35,043 nucleotides of DNA from Pirellulales bacterium. GTDB taxonomy: Bacteria > Planctomycetota > Planctomycetia > Pirellulales > DATAWG01. A program made the translations under genes and the position numbers. The notes under the pieces were generated by a model. The model made no database searches. It had not been told where the DNA came from and saw nothing but the letters and a program-made list of their open reading frames with translations. The stretch lies in assembly GCA_035939775.1 (NCBI GenBank), contig DASZFO010000165.1, positions 1 through 35,043 of the forward strand, in the 5' to 3' direction. Shown in pieces: positions 22,801 to 31,561 of the stretch. The first letter of the stretch is position 1. The number at the start of each line of letters is the position of its first letter.

Positions 22801-25800
22801 CCGTCTCCCAACTGCAATGTTCCGCCGGTGATGGTGGTCGTGCCCGTATAGAGATTCGCGTTGGTCAGCGTGAGCGTGCCGGCGCCGATTTTGTTCAGCG
22901 ATCCGGGTCCGCTCAATACGCCCGAATAAGTGGTGCTGCCGCCATTATTGCCGACGCTCACGGCGACGGCTGCCGCTCCGGTGTCCTGCAGCGCCAGGTT
23001 GGCCGAGCCTTTAAGTCCGCCGAGCGTGAACGCGCCGACGCTCGGGGCGAATAGAACATTGTTGGCGACGGTCATGTTGAGCGTGCTGTCTTGCAAGGCA
23101 TTGGTTGAGCCAAGCGTCAGTGTCGCAGCGCCGATGACATTCGTGTCGCCGGTGAACGTGTTGTTGCCGGAGAGGGTCAAGCCGGCGTCGCTCACGATGA
23201 GGCTCAGAGCGCCCCCGCCGGCGCCGTCGGCCAAAACGCCGGCGTAAGAACTGGCGGCGAGCGTGTTGACCGTCAAGGTCGCGGGGGTCGCGTTGGCGTT
23301 GACGACTTGGGCCGTGGCGCTGGTGCTGTTCAAGCCGCTGATCGTGATGCTATTGCCGTTCAAGGCCAGCGTGCCGGTGCTGACCGGACCGAACGTGACC
23401 GCGCTGGGAGTTGTCGAGTTGAGTGCGCCAGCGTTGCCGACTCGCAACGTGCCTTGCTCGACATCCACGCCTCCCGTGAAGGTGTTGCTGCCGCCGAGAA
23501 CCCAGACGCCGGCGCCGGTCTTGGCCAGCCCGAGCGTTCCGCCAGCCGATCCATTCCCGATGACGCCGTTGACGGCGTTCGCCCCGTTGTTGGTTCCTGT
23601 CAGATTCAGCACGGTGTTGTTGGTTGCAGTGCTCACGCCGGTGACGCCGCCGCCGATAATCAGGACGTTGGCGGTATTGGCGGCGTTGCTGGAAAACGTG
23701 TAGCTTCCACTGACTCCTTCCAAGACCAGGGGAGCGTTGATTGTCTCCGTGTTGGCGACCCGCACCGTGGTCTGAATCTTGCCCCCCGTGGTCAGCAGCA
23801 GGGCGTTGCCGCCGGTCGTGCCGATCACATAGGCCCCCGTGCCGGCCAGGTCGAACGTGATGTTCTGCAGATTGCGATTCAAGTCGGGCATCGGGGTCAA
23901 GATGGTGCTGGCGTTAGTGAAGGCGGCCAGATCCGTGTTGGTGGTGGTTCCATCGTGGACGCCGGGGACCAAGCCAGCCACCCAGTTCGCCGGGTTGGCC
24001 CAGTTCGTATCGGTGGGGGTGGCAGACCAAGTCGGGGCCGGAGTGACCACCAGATCGATTTCCGTTCCCGCAGGATTTTTCACGAAGCCCTCTTGGAAGC
24101 CGGAGATGCCGACGGCGATGCTGAACGTCGTATTCGTGAAGTTGCTGGTGCTCGACTCGGTGATGATTTTGTAGGTGCCTGTGCCAAACCCGCCGGTGTC
24201 GGTGAGATTCACGAGGACGCTGCCCGTTCCCGCGCCCGGCAACGTCAGCGCGCCGACGCTGGCGATCAGGTCCGAAGTGCCCGGAGCGCCGAACTTGTAA
24301 TTCAGGATCGAACCGCCGTTGAGCGTCAGCGAGCCGACGTTCAAGGTGCCGATCGAGGCGCCGCCGGGGGCCACGATTCCGGCAGCGCCAGTCCCTCCCG
24401 ATCCGTTGACGATCAATCCGTTGGTGATCGTGGCGCTGCCGCTAATCGTGGGGTTGCTGCCGGGGGTCGCCGCGGCCCCGCCGACCGTTACGCCGCTGGA
24501 AGCCAGCGAGATGCCCGTGGACAACATCAACGTGCCGCCGCTGACGATCGTCGGACCGGTGTAGGTCTGCGAGGTCGAGAGGGTCATCGCACCGGTGCCG
24601 GCCTTCGTGAAGCCGCCGCCGCCGCTCAATACGCCGGAATACGCCGTCGTCGAGTTATTCCCGCCGGCGGTCAGGTTGACGGCGGCGGGGGTGGGAGTAG
24701 CAATGTCGGCCAGCGCTAGGTTCCCAGAACCGGCGAGAGCGCCGAATGTGGCCGATCCCAGCCCGCTGGTAAACAGCACGCTATTCGATTTCGTAATGTT
24801 GACAGTGCTATTCTGAAGCGCTAATGGGTTTCCGACAAACAGCGTGGGACCCCCGGCTGGATTCGCCGTGATGTTCGTGGGGCCATTGAAGGTGTCGGCG
24901 CCGGTGAGGGTCAAACTACTGCCGCCCCCAACGCTGCTATCCAAGAGCGTCAGACCGCCATCCGTCCCCGTCCCGCCATGGAGCAAGGGCTGGGAAATGG
25001 TGATGCCGAAACTGTTGAGATCAATGATAGCGCCCCCCGCCATGACGTTGGAGGCGGTCAGGGCCTCGATGTGAGTGTGAACCGCAGGCCCGGGAGGCGT
25101 TGCCAGCGTTGGGTTATTATTGACGATGTCGGGATTGCCGGCGCCCATGAAGATGGGGAGCGCGGTCGTGGGGGCACCGTTGACGCGCAGCGTGCCGCCG
25201 TTGAAGTTGAACGTGCCGGTCCCGCCGTCATTGACCTTGAAGATGGCCGCCACATTGAGCACGCCACCCGACAGATTGTAAACCCCAGCGCCCGAGGCGG
25301 TGTTGTTGCCGTTGAATCCAATGCCAGATATCACTGTTCCCTGTACGATGTTAGGGTCTGGCGCGGTGATCGGCGTATTCAAGGCATTGACGGTGCCACC
25401 CGTCTGATTGAAGGTCCCGGGGCCGCTCCAACCCATCTGGATGACCTCATTGCCCGTGGCGGTGCCCCCGTGCATGGCGTTGCCCCCTTCACTATAGGGC
25501 GACGTCAAACCCGCGTTCAAGGTGCCAGCGCTGAGGTTGTAGACACCGAGGCCCGTGTCGCCGATGCTGACGTCGTTGTCCACGTTGACGGTCGTGTTGG
25601 CGGTGGTCTGATTGTAGGTTCCGTTTCCGTTGCCGGCGGTGCCGGCCATGATTCGCGCCGCGTTGAGCACCGACGGAGATGCCACGGTGCCGGAGATGTT
25701 GTATTGGGCGATGCCGCCGCCGTTGCCGTTGCGGACCCAGTTCGCGTTGACCGTGCCGCCGGTCTGGTTGAAGGTGCCGGAGGCCAGAGGAGCGGAACCA

Positions 25801-27002
25801 TTGCCGTCGTTGATGTCCATGCTCTGCAATTGGCTTTTCATGGTGACGGCGGAGTATACCGTGCCGCTGAGGTCGTCGAGCACGCCACCGCTAATGTTGT
25901 ACGTGCCCTGGCCGTTGTCGAAGCCGACGCGGAAATTCCCGTTGTCGTTAGCACCTCCCGCGTAGAGAGGTCCGACATTGACCGTGCCGCCGGTCTGGTT
26001 GACGACGCCGGTCGAATGGTCCTGGCCGATCCAGAAGGAGCGCGTGGCGACGGTTCCCGTGCCGCTGATGTTGAACGTGCCGCTGGTGGTGATGCTTCCC
26101 CGGCCGACCATCAGCCAGTTCTGGGAAGTCACCGTGCCCCCGCTCAAGTTGTAGACGCCAGTGCCGCCGTCTCGACCGATGGCAGTCCAGTTGTTGTTGT
26201 CCGTTTGGAAGTTTATCGTGCCGCCGTCTTGATTCACCGTGCCATGGCCCCCCTGGCCGATATTGGCGTCGCCATTGGGATTGTTGATGGTGCCGCCGTG
26301 AATATTCATGACGCCGACGCCATTACTGCCGTCGGCGACGTGCAAGTCATGAATATTGGCCACGGCATTGCCGCTAATGGTAAACGTGCCGTGACCGTTG
26401 TCTGCAACAACCAACCCACCCGCTGGCCCGGAATTCAACACGGAGTTGCCGGTCATGGTCATGATGCCCGTGCCGTTTTCGCCGACGCGAATGGTGTCGT
26501 TGGGACTTTCCAGATCGGCCGTCCCCGACATGTTATAAGTGCCCGTATCGCCCGAATTTCCCACGGATTGGCCGAGCCGAAACCAGCCGTTGCCGCCGCC
26601 TGCCCCCGTGCTCAATGTTCCGGCCGTTTGATTGAGCGTGCCGCTGCCCGTCGAGGCCGTACCGGGAGGATTACGATTCTGTCCATCCGGACCAATGTAG
26701 ATTCGATTCATCAGCGGGTTGGTAAGCGTTCCCGTGATCGTGGCGGTCAGACCGTTGTCGACGTCGGCTGTGTCGCCGGTCCCAGGCAGAGTGCCGGTTG
26801 TCATCGTGTTGAGGTCGGTCCAATTGTTCGGGTCGTTCCAGTCGGTACTCGTGCCAACAGGCGTGAACTCAAACGTGTCGGCCAAAACCGTGCCGGCCGA
26901 GGCCAGGCAGAGCGCGGCAACGGCAATCGCGATTGGACCGCAGGTGCAGAATCGCCGAACAGAAACACTAAGGCAACGACGAGTGGTCGAGGAAGATAAC
27001 AT
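19854..27002 (-). CDS. Giant PEP-CTERM adhesin-like protein with beta-strand repeats, PA14 and L-type-lectin-like domains
   Basis: ATG 27002 gives 2,382 residues; ATG 27038 is a less likely start. The signal peptide ends ALCLASAGTVLA-DTFEF. Residues about 60-640 are T5SS/PEP-CTERM-associated repeats, each with GTYNISGG or GTFNQTGGTVN. From about 690 to 1840 come autotransporter-associated beta-strand repeats: TKAGTGAMTLSTSQTYTGPT, AKTGAGVWVLGGSNTFTGGV, NKIGAGTLTLTNANLYTGTT, TKTGPGVLSLSGNGTYSGGT. Residues about 1560-1685 form a PA14 domain (YFTGYINIGAAGSYTFSTTS, then DDGSDLFVDG). About 1857-2075 looks like an L-type lectin domain (RSAFFGTKQSVAGNFAIGF; DGTAVIFQNDP; TAFFGFSGATGG). The C-terminus is VPEP, a hydrophobic stretch and RRGKMLRSR, the exosortase sorting signal. 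The protein is presumably surface-exposed and binds glycans. It is Gly/Thr/Asn-rich, with almost no Cys, and the frame is intact throughout. Confidence 0.9.
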   Translation of the reverse strand: MLSSSTTRRCLSVSVRRFCTCGPIAIAVAALCLASAGTVLADTFEFTPVGTSTDWNDPNNWTDLNTMTTGTLPGTGDTADVDNGLTATITGTLTNPLMNRIYIGPDGQNRNPPGTASTGSGTLNQTAGTLSTGAGGGNGWFRLGQSVGNSGDTGTYNMSGTADLESPNDTIRVGENGTGIMTMTGNSVLNSGPAGGLVVADNGHGTFTISGNAVANIHDLHVADGSNGVGVMNIHGGTINNPNGDANIGQGGHGTVNQDGGTINFQTDNNNWTAIGRDGGTGVYNLSGGTVTSQNWLMVGRGSITTSGTFNISGTGTVATRSFWIGQDHSTGVVNQTGGTVNVGPLYAGGANDNGNFRVGFDNGQGTYNISGGVLDDLSGTVYSAVTMKSQLQSMDINDGNGSAPLASGTFNQTGGTVNANWVRNGNGGGIAQYNISGTVASPSVLNAARIMAGTAGNGNGTYNQTTANTTVNVDNDVSIGDTGLGVYNLSAGTLNAGLTSPYSEGGNAMHGGTATGNEVIQMGWSGPGTFNQTGGTVNALNTPITAPDPNIVQGTVISGIGFNGNNTASGAGVYNLSGGVLNVAAIFKVNDGGTGTFNFNGGTLRVNGAPTTALPIFMGAGNPDIVNNNPTLATPPGPAVHTHIEALTASNVMAGGAIIDLNSFGITISQPLLHGGTGTDGGLTLLDSSVGGGSSLTLTGADTFNGPTNITANPAGGPTLFVGNPLALQNSTVNITKSNSVLFTSGLGSATFGALAGSGNLALADIATPTPAAVNLTAGGNNSTTAYSGVLSGGGGFTKAGTGAMTLSTSQTYTGPTIVSGGTLMLSTGISLASSGVTVGGAAATPGSNPTISGSATITNGLIVNGSGGTGAAGIVAPGGASIGTLNVGSLTLNGGSILNYKFGAPGTSDLIASVGALTLPGAGTGSVLVNLTDTGGFGTGTYKIITESSTSNFTNTTFSIAVGISGFQEGFVKNPAGTEIDLVVTPAPTWSATPTDTNWANPANWVAGLVPGVHDGTTTNTDLAAFTNASTILTPMPDLNRNLQNITFDLAGTGAYVIGTTGGNALLLTTGGKIQTTVRVANTETINAPLVLEGVSGSYTFSSNAANTANVLIIGGGVTGVSTATNNTVLNLTGTNNGANAVNGVIGNGSAGGTLGLAKTGAGVWVLGGSNTFTGGVDVEQGTLRVGNAGALNSTTPSAVTFGPVSTGTLALNGNSITISGLNSTSATAQVVNANATPATLTVNTLAASSYAGVLADGAGGGALSLIVSDAGLTLSGNNTFTGDTNVIGAATLTLGSTNALQDSTLNMTVANNVLFAPSVGAFTLGGLKGSANLALQDTGAAAVAVSVGNNGGSTTYSGVLSGPGSLNKIGAGTLTLTNANLYTGTTTITGGTLQLGDGSTHNGSVASPGIINNAVLAFANPNPQTYSGTISGTGAVTKTAGAGTLTLTGNNTFSGGTTVGSGATLIAGPSPGSPLGTGSVTLQGATLNLQGQLMPGLTVNLYNNSPNNGNQNGPDLDYQNAGPPVTESYTAMTTHFSNIAGTLAVSTLTSTGGKANLNFSNNNYGGPNAMFNTAGPTNALYGFSSTTNFETYFTGYINIGAAGSYTFSTTSDDGSDLFVDGSGPAGSPADTAVVANNAFQGSTTHTGTVTLTSGLHKLDIGYYQGGGGEGLLVQYSGPDTGGSTVAIPNTVLAPTTGPLALGAFQTYANNLVVTATSTVNIVNSLTATLGGLSIGAATLNVASPDTTNTAYSLTFAGPTTLTGNATINVANSASAGAGQVNLTTVGGAFSLTKTGPGVLSLSGNGTYSGGTILAASTGLVIGNNPGSLGTGPVTLNNATTLRVVSTSPIVTNPTLSGFGGTSTSVTGAGTPWTVNNAGIASNPINSNVLTLTDGVNGEQRSAFFGTKQSVAGNFAIGFTYTATGSGTLADGTAVIFQNDPRGLTALGGGGGGLAYSGITPSAAYEINVYPPNTVGSGVNVNGNIGPFSATGSINQGSGDPINVALVYNATAQTLTEVLTDTVTGNTFANTHALPSDLVTLLGGPTAFFGFSGATGGSNSTQLISNFSIGPGIASVYANNVVLPGGSSATIDVGQTAAGATVTMGSLTVGSGAGTTLNLTNTTGQVLVGGYGVNFTGGVFNGNLAINNALGSSSGDPGTVTVSGVSTFATGVAITVNSGTLGFNNTTGAATVNSGVSITVAPGANLVLAGSVSDLSSTASAASRVHVVNNGNLVVSGTHQQTGGIDQAASATGVTTVNGGSDLTADHIVQSALIIGGDATHTASVTIAASTSTGGPMASGLTLAGSLTGDAPFGAGLGSSTPLAPGSSSPGSSLGGSVGGVGAGSSLSSVPEPSSIVLIVLGSLACLLPALRRGKMLRSR

Positions 27003-27055
27003 GGACACTCTCTCTCGGGCTTGGGACGGTGAATGCAATGTGCTTAAGAGGACTA

Positions 27056-27084
27056 TCTATAGGAAATAGTGGAACCAATTCCAA
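27056..27084 (-). promoter_or_regulatory. Possible promoter of the giant PEP-CTERM gene
   Basis: On the minus strand TTGGAA (27079-27084), a 17-base spacer and TATAGA (27056-27061). The ATG is 53 bases downstream. The ribosome-binding site is a GAGAGAGAG run rather than AGGAGG. Moderate match, no further support. Confidence 0.4.
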
Positions 27085-27600
27085 ACGATGCTGAGACCAT
27101 TCCAAGGGCCCGCATCACAAGCGCGAGAAGGCGCGCCTGCCGCCTATAGGTCTCCCAGCGAGACGCATCTTCGCTGAGCCGACCCCAAAAAACCAACTCT
27201 CCGCAACCGATGGATTATCGATTGCCGCTTCCCGAAAATCACGCCCCGCTTGTTGTAAAACTTAAGGCGCGAGCGCAAATCCTCAAGTCGCTATCACAAG
27301 AATGTAACCAGCGGCTACAAATACTGCAAGGAAATTGTTAGTGGAATATTCGCCGGCGGATCGCCCTCCTTCCGCAGCGGGGAGCGGATTCGAGGAATCC
27401 CCAGCGCACCAGGGAACGAGGCTTTGATTCGGTTTCCAGCACAGGAGATACGACAACCGATCGCCGGTCGTCTCCGTCGGAAGTTCAAGGATTTCCGCTG
27501 GCGCGGCCGGCCGGCAAAATCGCCCCCGCCGATGACGAAAATCGACAGTTTAATTGCGTGAAGTTCGACTCGGAGCCAATCCAAAACGGCGTGCGGCGTG
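27085..27600. other. Noncoding stretch upstream of the giant gene
   Basis: About 516 bases without a convincing gene. A frame of 89 codons on the minus strand (27315-27584) has no ribosome-binding site, no family features and an unusual composition. I see no RNA gene. The stretch is less GC-rich at 27180-27350 than the rest of the window. It separates the giant gene from the end of the TMTC-like gene on the same strand. Confidence 0.4.
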
Positions 27601-27643
27601 GGGGATTGTCCCCTTCTCGCCGCCGGATTTGTTAGGCACGCTC
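27601..27643 (-). repeat. Half type-B element at the end of the TMTC-like gene
   Basis: On the minus strand: GAGCGTGCCTAACAAATCCGG (27643-27623; one base longer than the full element's end), then a spacer and GGGGACAATCCCC (27613-27601), a core with one change. Its first two bases are the GA of the gene's TGA stop. The other half is missing. Confidence 0.7.
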
Positions 27644-30203
27644 AAGGTCGCCGGGGTTGGTGATAGGGGAAGCCGGTTTCATAGAAGTGCTTGATTTGGT
27701 CGCGTAACGCCGTTGCCAACTCGTCTCGGTTCGATTGGCCGACTGCCAAATCGAGCGCCCGCTCGGCAATTTCGACGGCCTTGGGGTATCGGCCCACCTC
27801 GGCTTCGGCGGCGGCCAGCGTCGCGAGGGTTTCCGGATTCTGCCCGCCGGTGAGCTGCACGGCTCGTTGGGCCAATTCAACTGCCTCCACGCCGTCCCGG
27901 AGCGAATCGTCGGGGTCGGTCGCAAGCGTCCAGGCCAATTGGTCGAGAATCGCCGGATAGTTCGGCTGCAAGCGAACGGCCTGACGCCAATGGTCGATCG
28001 CCTCGCGAGTCTTTCCTTGGCTGTCGAGCAAGCGCCCCAGATGGATGTGGACCTCGGCGGAATTCGGCTCGATGGCCAATGCCCGTTGGTAATGGGCGAT
28101 CGCGTCTTCGGTCGTCCCCTCGAGCGCGAGAATCCCCGCCAGCTTGCTGTGGGCATCGGGCGACCGCGGATCGATCTCGAGGGCTCGGCGAGCCTGCACT
28201 TCGGCGGCGGCGAGCTTCCCCTGGCGGGCCAATAAGCCGGCGAGGTTCGCGTGGGCGGGCGCGTGGTCGGGCTTGAGCAGGATGGCCGCGTTGATTTCGG
28301 CCATCGCTTCGACGAGCTTCCCTTGCCAGCCCAGGAGTTCGCCCAAGGCGTTATGGGCCTCGGCATAGTCGGGCTTGAGGCGCAGGGCATCACGGTATTG
28401 GCCGATCGCCGTATCCGCCTGGCCGCGTTTTGCCAACGCCAGGCCGAGATTGAAATGGGCCTCGGCATAGTCGGGCCGCGCCCGAATTGCCTGCTTGAAC
28501 AGCCCGATGGCCTCGTCCAGACTGCCGCGCAGCGCCAATTCGCTTCCTAAGTTCTGATAGGATTCCGCGGCGCTCAGGTCGTTTGGATCGATTTCCAGCG
28601 CACGCCGGTATTGAGCGATCGCCTCGTCGCTCCTTTTCTTATGAGAAAGGGCACAGCCGAAATTGCAGTGAGCCCGAGGATTGTTGGGCCGTTTGTTCAC
28701 TGTGTCTTGCCACATTGCAAGCTCCGAGCGGTAATCGTGATTGCGAACGACCGTCGTCCAGGCCAACGCGACAATCGCCGCGAAAACGACGGCCGCCGGC
28801 GCCAATCGCATCGCCAATCCAGTCGCCCGAAGCCGAGACCACAAGCGATACGCTCCCAGGACTACAAGCGCCGCGAGCGGCGCGAGCGGCAAATACATGC
28901 GATGCTCGAAGGCCGCGTCGAGAATCGGAACGAAGCTCGACGTGGGGGCCAGAATCAGAAAAAACGCCGCGGCGCAGAACCCCAGAGCCGGCCGCTTGGC
29001 CAGCGCCCATCCGGTCAGACCGAGCAGCGTGAGGATTATCAGCGCCGGCGGTACGATCTGCCCGAGCGTGCGTGCCGGGGGAAGATCGTAGGCGAAGCAC
29101 AGCGAGTCAGGCCAAAACGCCAACTGCAAATACATGACGATCACTTGCGGCTCGGTGATCAGATACGTCCAGGGAGTGAACCGCCGAGTGTGCAGGCCGG
29201 TCGTGGCGTCGTGGAAATTCGTCCAGAGGAGCACCCAGACCACGACGCCCCACGTCGCGAAGATAGCGGCATACAGTCCCCACCGCTCCGCGAAGGCCCG
29301 CCGCAACAAGCGACTCCAATTCTTTGAGTGGCCAACGCCCGCCGCCGAAGCCCACGACGAGCCTCCCTCTCCCTCTGGGAGAGGGCCGGGGTGAGGGGAA
29401 CCCGCATTCGACCCGACAACCGCGCTCAAGAAAATAACGTCATAGAGCAGTATCAGAACTGGCGCGGTAAACATCACTTCCTTGGTCGCCATGCCGAGCA
29501 AACAGTTGGCCACGGCGGCGACGTACCACAGCGTCCGCCGCTGCGGCGAGCGATCGTCGCTCGTCGCGCCGCGAATCACGCAGTAAAGCGTTAGCAGATA
29601 AAACAGGCCAACGAGCGATTCGGCCCGCTGAATGACGTAAGTGACCGCTTCCGTCTGGAGCGGGTGGACGACCCAGATGAGCGCCACGGCCGCGGCCAAG
29701 GGTGTCGCGACGGCGCCGAATTGATCCTTCAACCGCGGCAGGATCAACGTCCGCCGCACGATTCCGAACAGAACCAGTGCGGCTGCCAGGTGAATCGCCA
29801 GATTGACGGCGTGATAGCCCCAAACGTTGACTCCGCCCAGCGCGTAGTTCAACGCCAGCGACAAGCTGACGATCGGCCGGCCGCCGACGCGCGCGGCATC
29901 CACCGGAAAGAGCACGTCGCTAATCGGCCATAAATGGCGAATCGTCGTGTTTTCGACAATCCATCCCTGATCGTCGAACACGAACGCCCCCTCGAAGCTG
30001 TTGGCATAAGCGGCCAGCGCCGCCAGCGAAATCGCACCGACGGCCAGCAGCGTCGCTCGGCGAGACCAGGGAGGTCTTTCGCCTAGAGGTCGAGAAATAA
30101 CGGATGGTTCAACAGCCGTCAGCGGGCCGTTCGACGAAGGCAATTCGTCTATTTGGCCACGCTCCGGCGAAATGGTCAGGTTGGACCCGTCTGTTCCTCC
30201 CAT
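27642..30203 (-). CDS. TMTC-like membrane glycosyltransferase with C-terminal TPRs
   Basis: 853 residues; ATG 30203 with GGAAG a few bases upstream. The N-terminal 50 residues are cytoplasmic, then about ten membrane helices up to 500. The first luminal loop has FVFDDQGWIVENTTIRHLW (D77, D78), the acidic pair typical of GT-C enzymes, and later RAESLVGLFYLLTLY (193-207) and FEHRMYLPLAPL. This layout, helices then TPRs, is that of the TMTC/DUF1736 family, whose animal members are O-mannosyltransferases; bacterial function is unproven. Residues 517-840 are about nine TPRs (YRRALEIDP, YRDALRLKPDYAEAHNALGE, RALEIDPRSPDAHSKLAGIL). Odd: PHPGPLPEGEG (270-280), in a loop after a membrane helix, is the translation of a dispersed repeat. 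The last codon touches a half type-B element. It is preceded by the hybrid kinase with a gap of 47 bases. Confidence 0.85.
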   Translation of the reverse strand: MGGTDGSNLTISPERGQIDELPSSNGPLTAVEPSVISRPLGERPPWSRRATLLAVGAISLAALAAYANSFEGAFVFDDQGWIVENTTIRHLWPISDVLFPVDAARVGGRPIVSLSLALNYALGGVNVWGYHAVNLAIHLAAALVLFGIVRRTLILPRLKDQFGAVATPLAAAVALIWVVHPLQTEAVTYVIQRAESLVGLFYLLTLYCVIRGATSDDRSPQRRTLWYVAAVANCLLGMATKEVMFTAPVLILLYDVIFLSAVVGSNAGSPHPGPLPEGEGGSSWASAAGVGHSKNWSRLLRRAFAERWGLYAAIFATWGVVVWVLLWTNFHDATTGLHTRRFTPWTYLITEPQVIVMYLQLAFWPDSLCFAYDLPPARTLGQIVPPALIILTLLGLTGWALAKRPALGFCAAAFFLILAPTSSFVPILDAAFEHRMYLPLAPLAALVVLGAYRLWSRLRATGLAMRLAPAAVVFAAIVALAWTTVVRNHDYRSELAMWQDTVNKRPNNPRAHCNFGCALSHKKRSDEAIAQYRRALEIDPNDLSAAESYQNLGSELALRGSLDEAIGLFKQAIRARPDYAEAHFNLGLALAKRGQADTAIGQYRDALRLKPDYAEAHNALGELLGWQGKLVEAMAEINAAILLKPDHAPAHANLAGLLARQGKLAAAEVQARRALEIDPRSPDAHSKLAGILALEGTTEDAIAHYQRALAIEPNSAEVHIHLGRLLDSQGKTREAIDHWRQAVRLQPNYPAILDQLAWTLATDPDDSLRDGVEAVELAQRAVQLTGGQNPETLATLAAAEAEVGRYPKAVEIAERALDLAVGQSNRDELATALRDQIKHFYETGFPYHQPRRP
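29363..29402 (+). repeat. Dispersed 40-bp repeat (PHPGPLPEGEG type), copy 2
   Basis: Matches the reverse complement of 15430-15469 at 39 of 40 positions. On the gene's strand it is read as PHPGPLPEGEG, a peptide well known from many unrelated bacterial proteins because the same repeat enters genes in this frame. Confidence 0.88.
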
Positions 30204-30250
30204 ACTTCCAAGTTAGCATGGCGGATGGAACGAGCCAAATACGTACAGGC

Positions 30251-31489
30251 TCAACTCGACGTTCGAGCCAGTTTCGGTTGGTCCGCGGCGGCCGCAGTAT
30301 ATTTGGCCGCCTCGGCCACCAGTTGCTCGAGTTCAGCGAAGCTCACCGGCTTCGTCATGTGGCGATTGAAACCGAGTTCCAGTGCGCGGGTCTTGTCCTC
30401 GGGCTGTCCCCAGCCGGTCAGCGCGACGAGATAAATCGATCGGCCCCAGGCCTGTTTGCGAATTCTCTGGGCGATCTCGTAACCGCTCATCTCCGGCAGG
30501 CCGATGTCCAATAGCGCCAACTCGGGCTGCAGCATCTCGCTGGCCTCGATGGCGGCCCGGCCGTTGTAGGCAATGTGAACGTCGTGCCCCATCCGCCGCA
30601 GGAGCAGCGCCAAGCTGTCCGCCAAATCCTTGATGTCATCCACGACGAGCACCCGGCACGGCCTCGCCATCGGCTTGGACGCCGCATCGTTGTGTTCAAC
30701 CCGCGCCGGCGCCGGAGGCGCCGCGAGCAGCGGCAAGCGCACGGCAAACTCACTCCCGCGGCCGGTGCCGTCGCTACGAACATCAACCCGGCCGCCGTGC
30801 AATTCGACCAGCCGTTTGACGAGCGCCAGACCAACGCCAAGCCCGCTTCCGCTTCGCCCCGGCGACCGTTCGACCTGCGTAAACAATTCGAAGACATGCG
30901 GCAACATCGGGCCGGGAATACCGATCCCCGTATCGCGAATCGAAATCACCACGTCGCTCCCCTGGCGCGCCGCCTCGAGCCGGATGCTGCCGCGGGCGGG
31001 CGTGAATTTCGCCGCGTTGTTCAGCAAGTTCAGAAACACTTGCGTCAATCGGACAGGATCCGCTTCGATAGGGAGCGGCTCCGGCGGCAGGACAACCGTC
31101 AACCGCTGATTCTTTTGGTCGATGAGCGGCCGGCTGGAATCCACGGCGTTGGCGACGATCGGCGCCAAATGGGTGCGCTCCTTATGGAGCGCGATCTTGC
31201 CGCGGGTGATGCGCGAAACATCCAGCAGATCGTCCATGAGCCGCGTCATCTGTTGGACCTGCCGCTCGATTACATCGTGCGCCGCGGCCACGTCGGGATC
31301 GGGCGATCCTTTTATGCGAAGTAGATCGACGGCCGTGCAAATCGGCGCCAATGGATTGCGCAGCTCATGGGCCAAAACGGCGATGAACTCATCGAAGCGA
31401 TGCTTCAATTCAGCCATCTCCGTCGCGGGGCGGGTCGCGGACGTGTCCGGCTCGGCCGGCGTCGGATCGTCGAAATCAAGAGCGCTCAT
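30251..31489 (-). CDS. Hybrid histidine kinase without sensor domain (HisKA-HATPase-REC)
   Basis: ATG 31489 gives 412 residues (TTG 31495 is the alternative). Residues numbered from the ATG: H41 in AHELRNPLAPI is the phosphorylated histidine, N158 in NLLNNAAKF the N box, DTGIGIPG the G1 box and GSGLGVGLALVK the G2 box. After an Ala/Pro linker (257-272) there is a receiver domain with VLVVDDIKD, D328 in LLDIGLPEMSG and K380 in TKPVS. There is no membrane helix, PAS or GAF domain; the first 25 residues are acidic and low-complexity, so the signal must come from a partner. Phosphate could pass to its own REC and on to another protein. The BON gene lies 72 bases upstream and the TMTC-like gene 47 bases downstream on the same strand, suggesting one transcript. 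Residues 1-30 could mediate partner binding. Confidence 0.9.
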   Translation of the reverse strand: MSALDFDDPTPAEPDTSATRPATEMAELKHRFDEFIAVLAHELRNPLAPICTAVDLLRIKGSPDPDVAAAHDVIERQVQQMTRLMDDLLDVSRITRGKIALHKERTHLAPIVANAVDSSRPLIDQKNQRLTVVLPPEPLPIEADPVRLTQVFLNLLNNAAKFTPARGSIRLEAARQGSDVVISIRDTGIGIPGPMLPHVFELFTQVERSPGRSGSGLGVGLALVKRLVELHGGRVDVRSDGTGRGSEFAVRLPLLAAPPAPARVEHNDAASKPMARPCRVLVVDDIKDLADSLALLLRRMGHDVHIAYNGRAAIEASEMLQPELALLDIGLPEMSGYEIAQRIRKQAWGRSIYLVALTGWGQPEDKTRALELGFNRHMTKPVSFAELEQLVAEAAKYTAAAADQPKLARTSS

Positions 31490-31561
31490 GGCCAATTATG
31501 CGAACTCGGCATAAAAGGGGGACTTGTCGCCGGGAGGCGAGCATCGCGGATAAAGACCTTG

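Noticed and set aside
23307-26999. Long plus-strand frames (470 and 673 codons) opposite the giant PEP-CTERM gene
   Set aside because: Products are antisense translations of the Gly/Thr repeats; no start signals, and the minus-strand protein has signal peptide, domains and sorting signal.
19854-27002. CRISPR array or DNA satellite
   Set aside because: The periodic pattern comes from degenerate protein repeats; unit lengths and sequences vary, without identical repeats separated by unique spacers.
27315-27584. 89-codon minus-strand gene
   Set aside because: No ribosome-binding site, no recognisable domain, and a composition unlike neighbouring genes.
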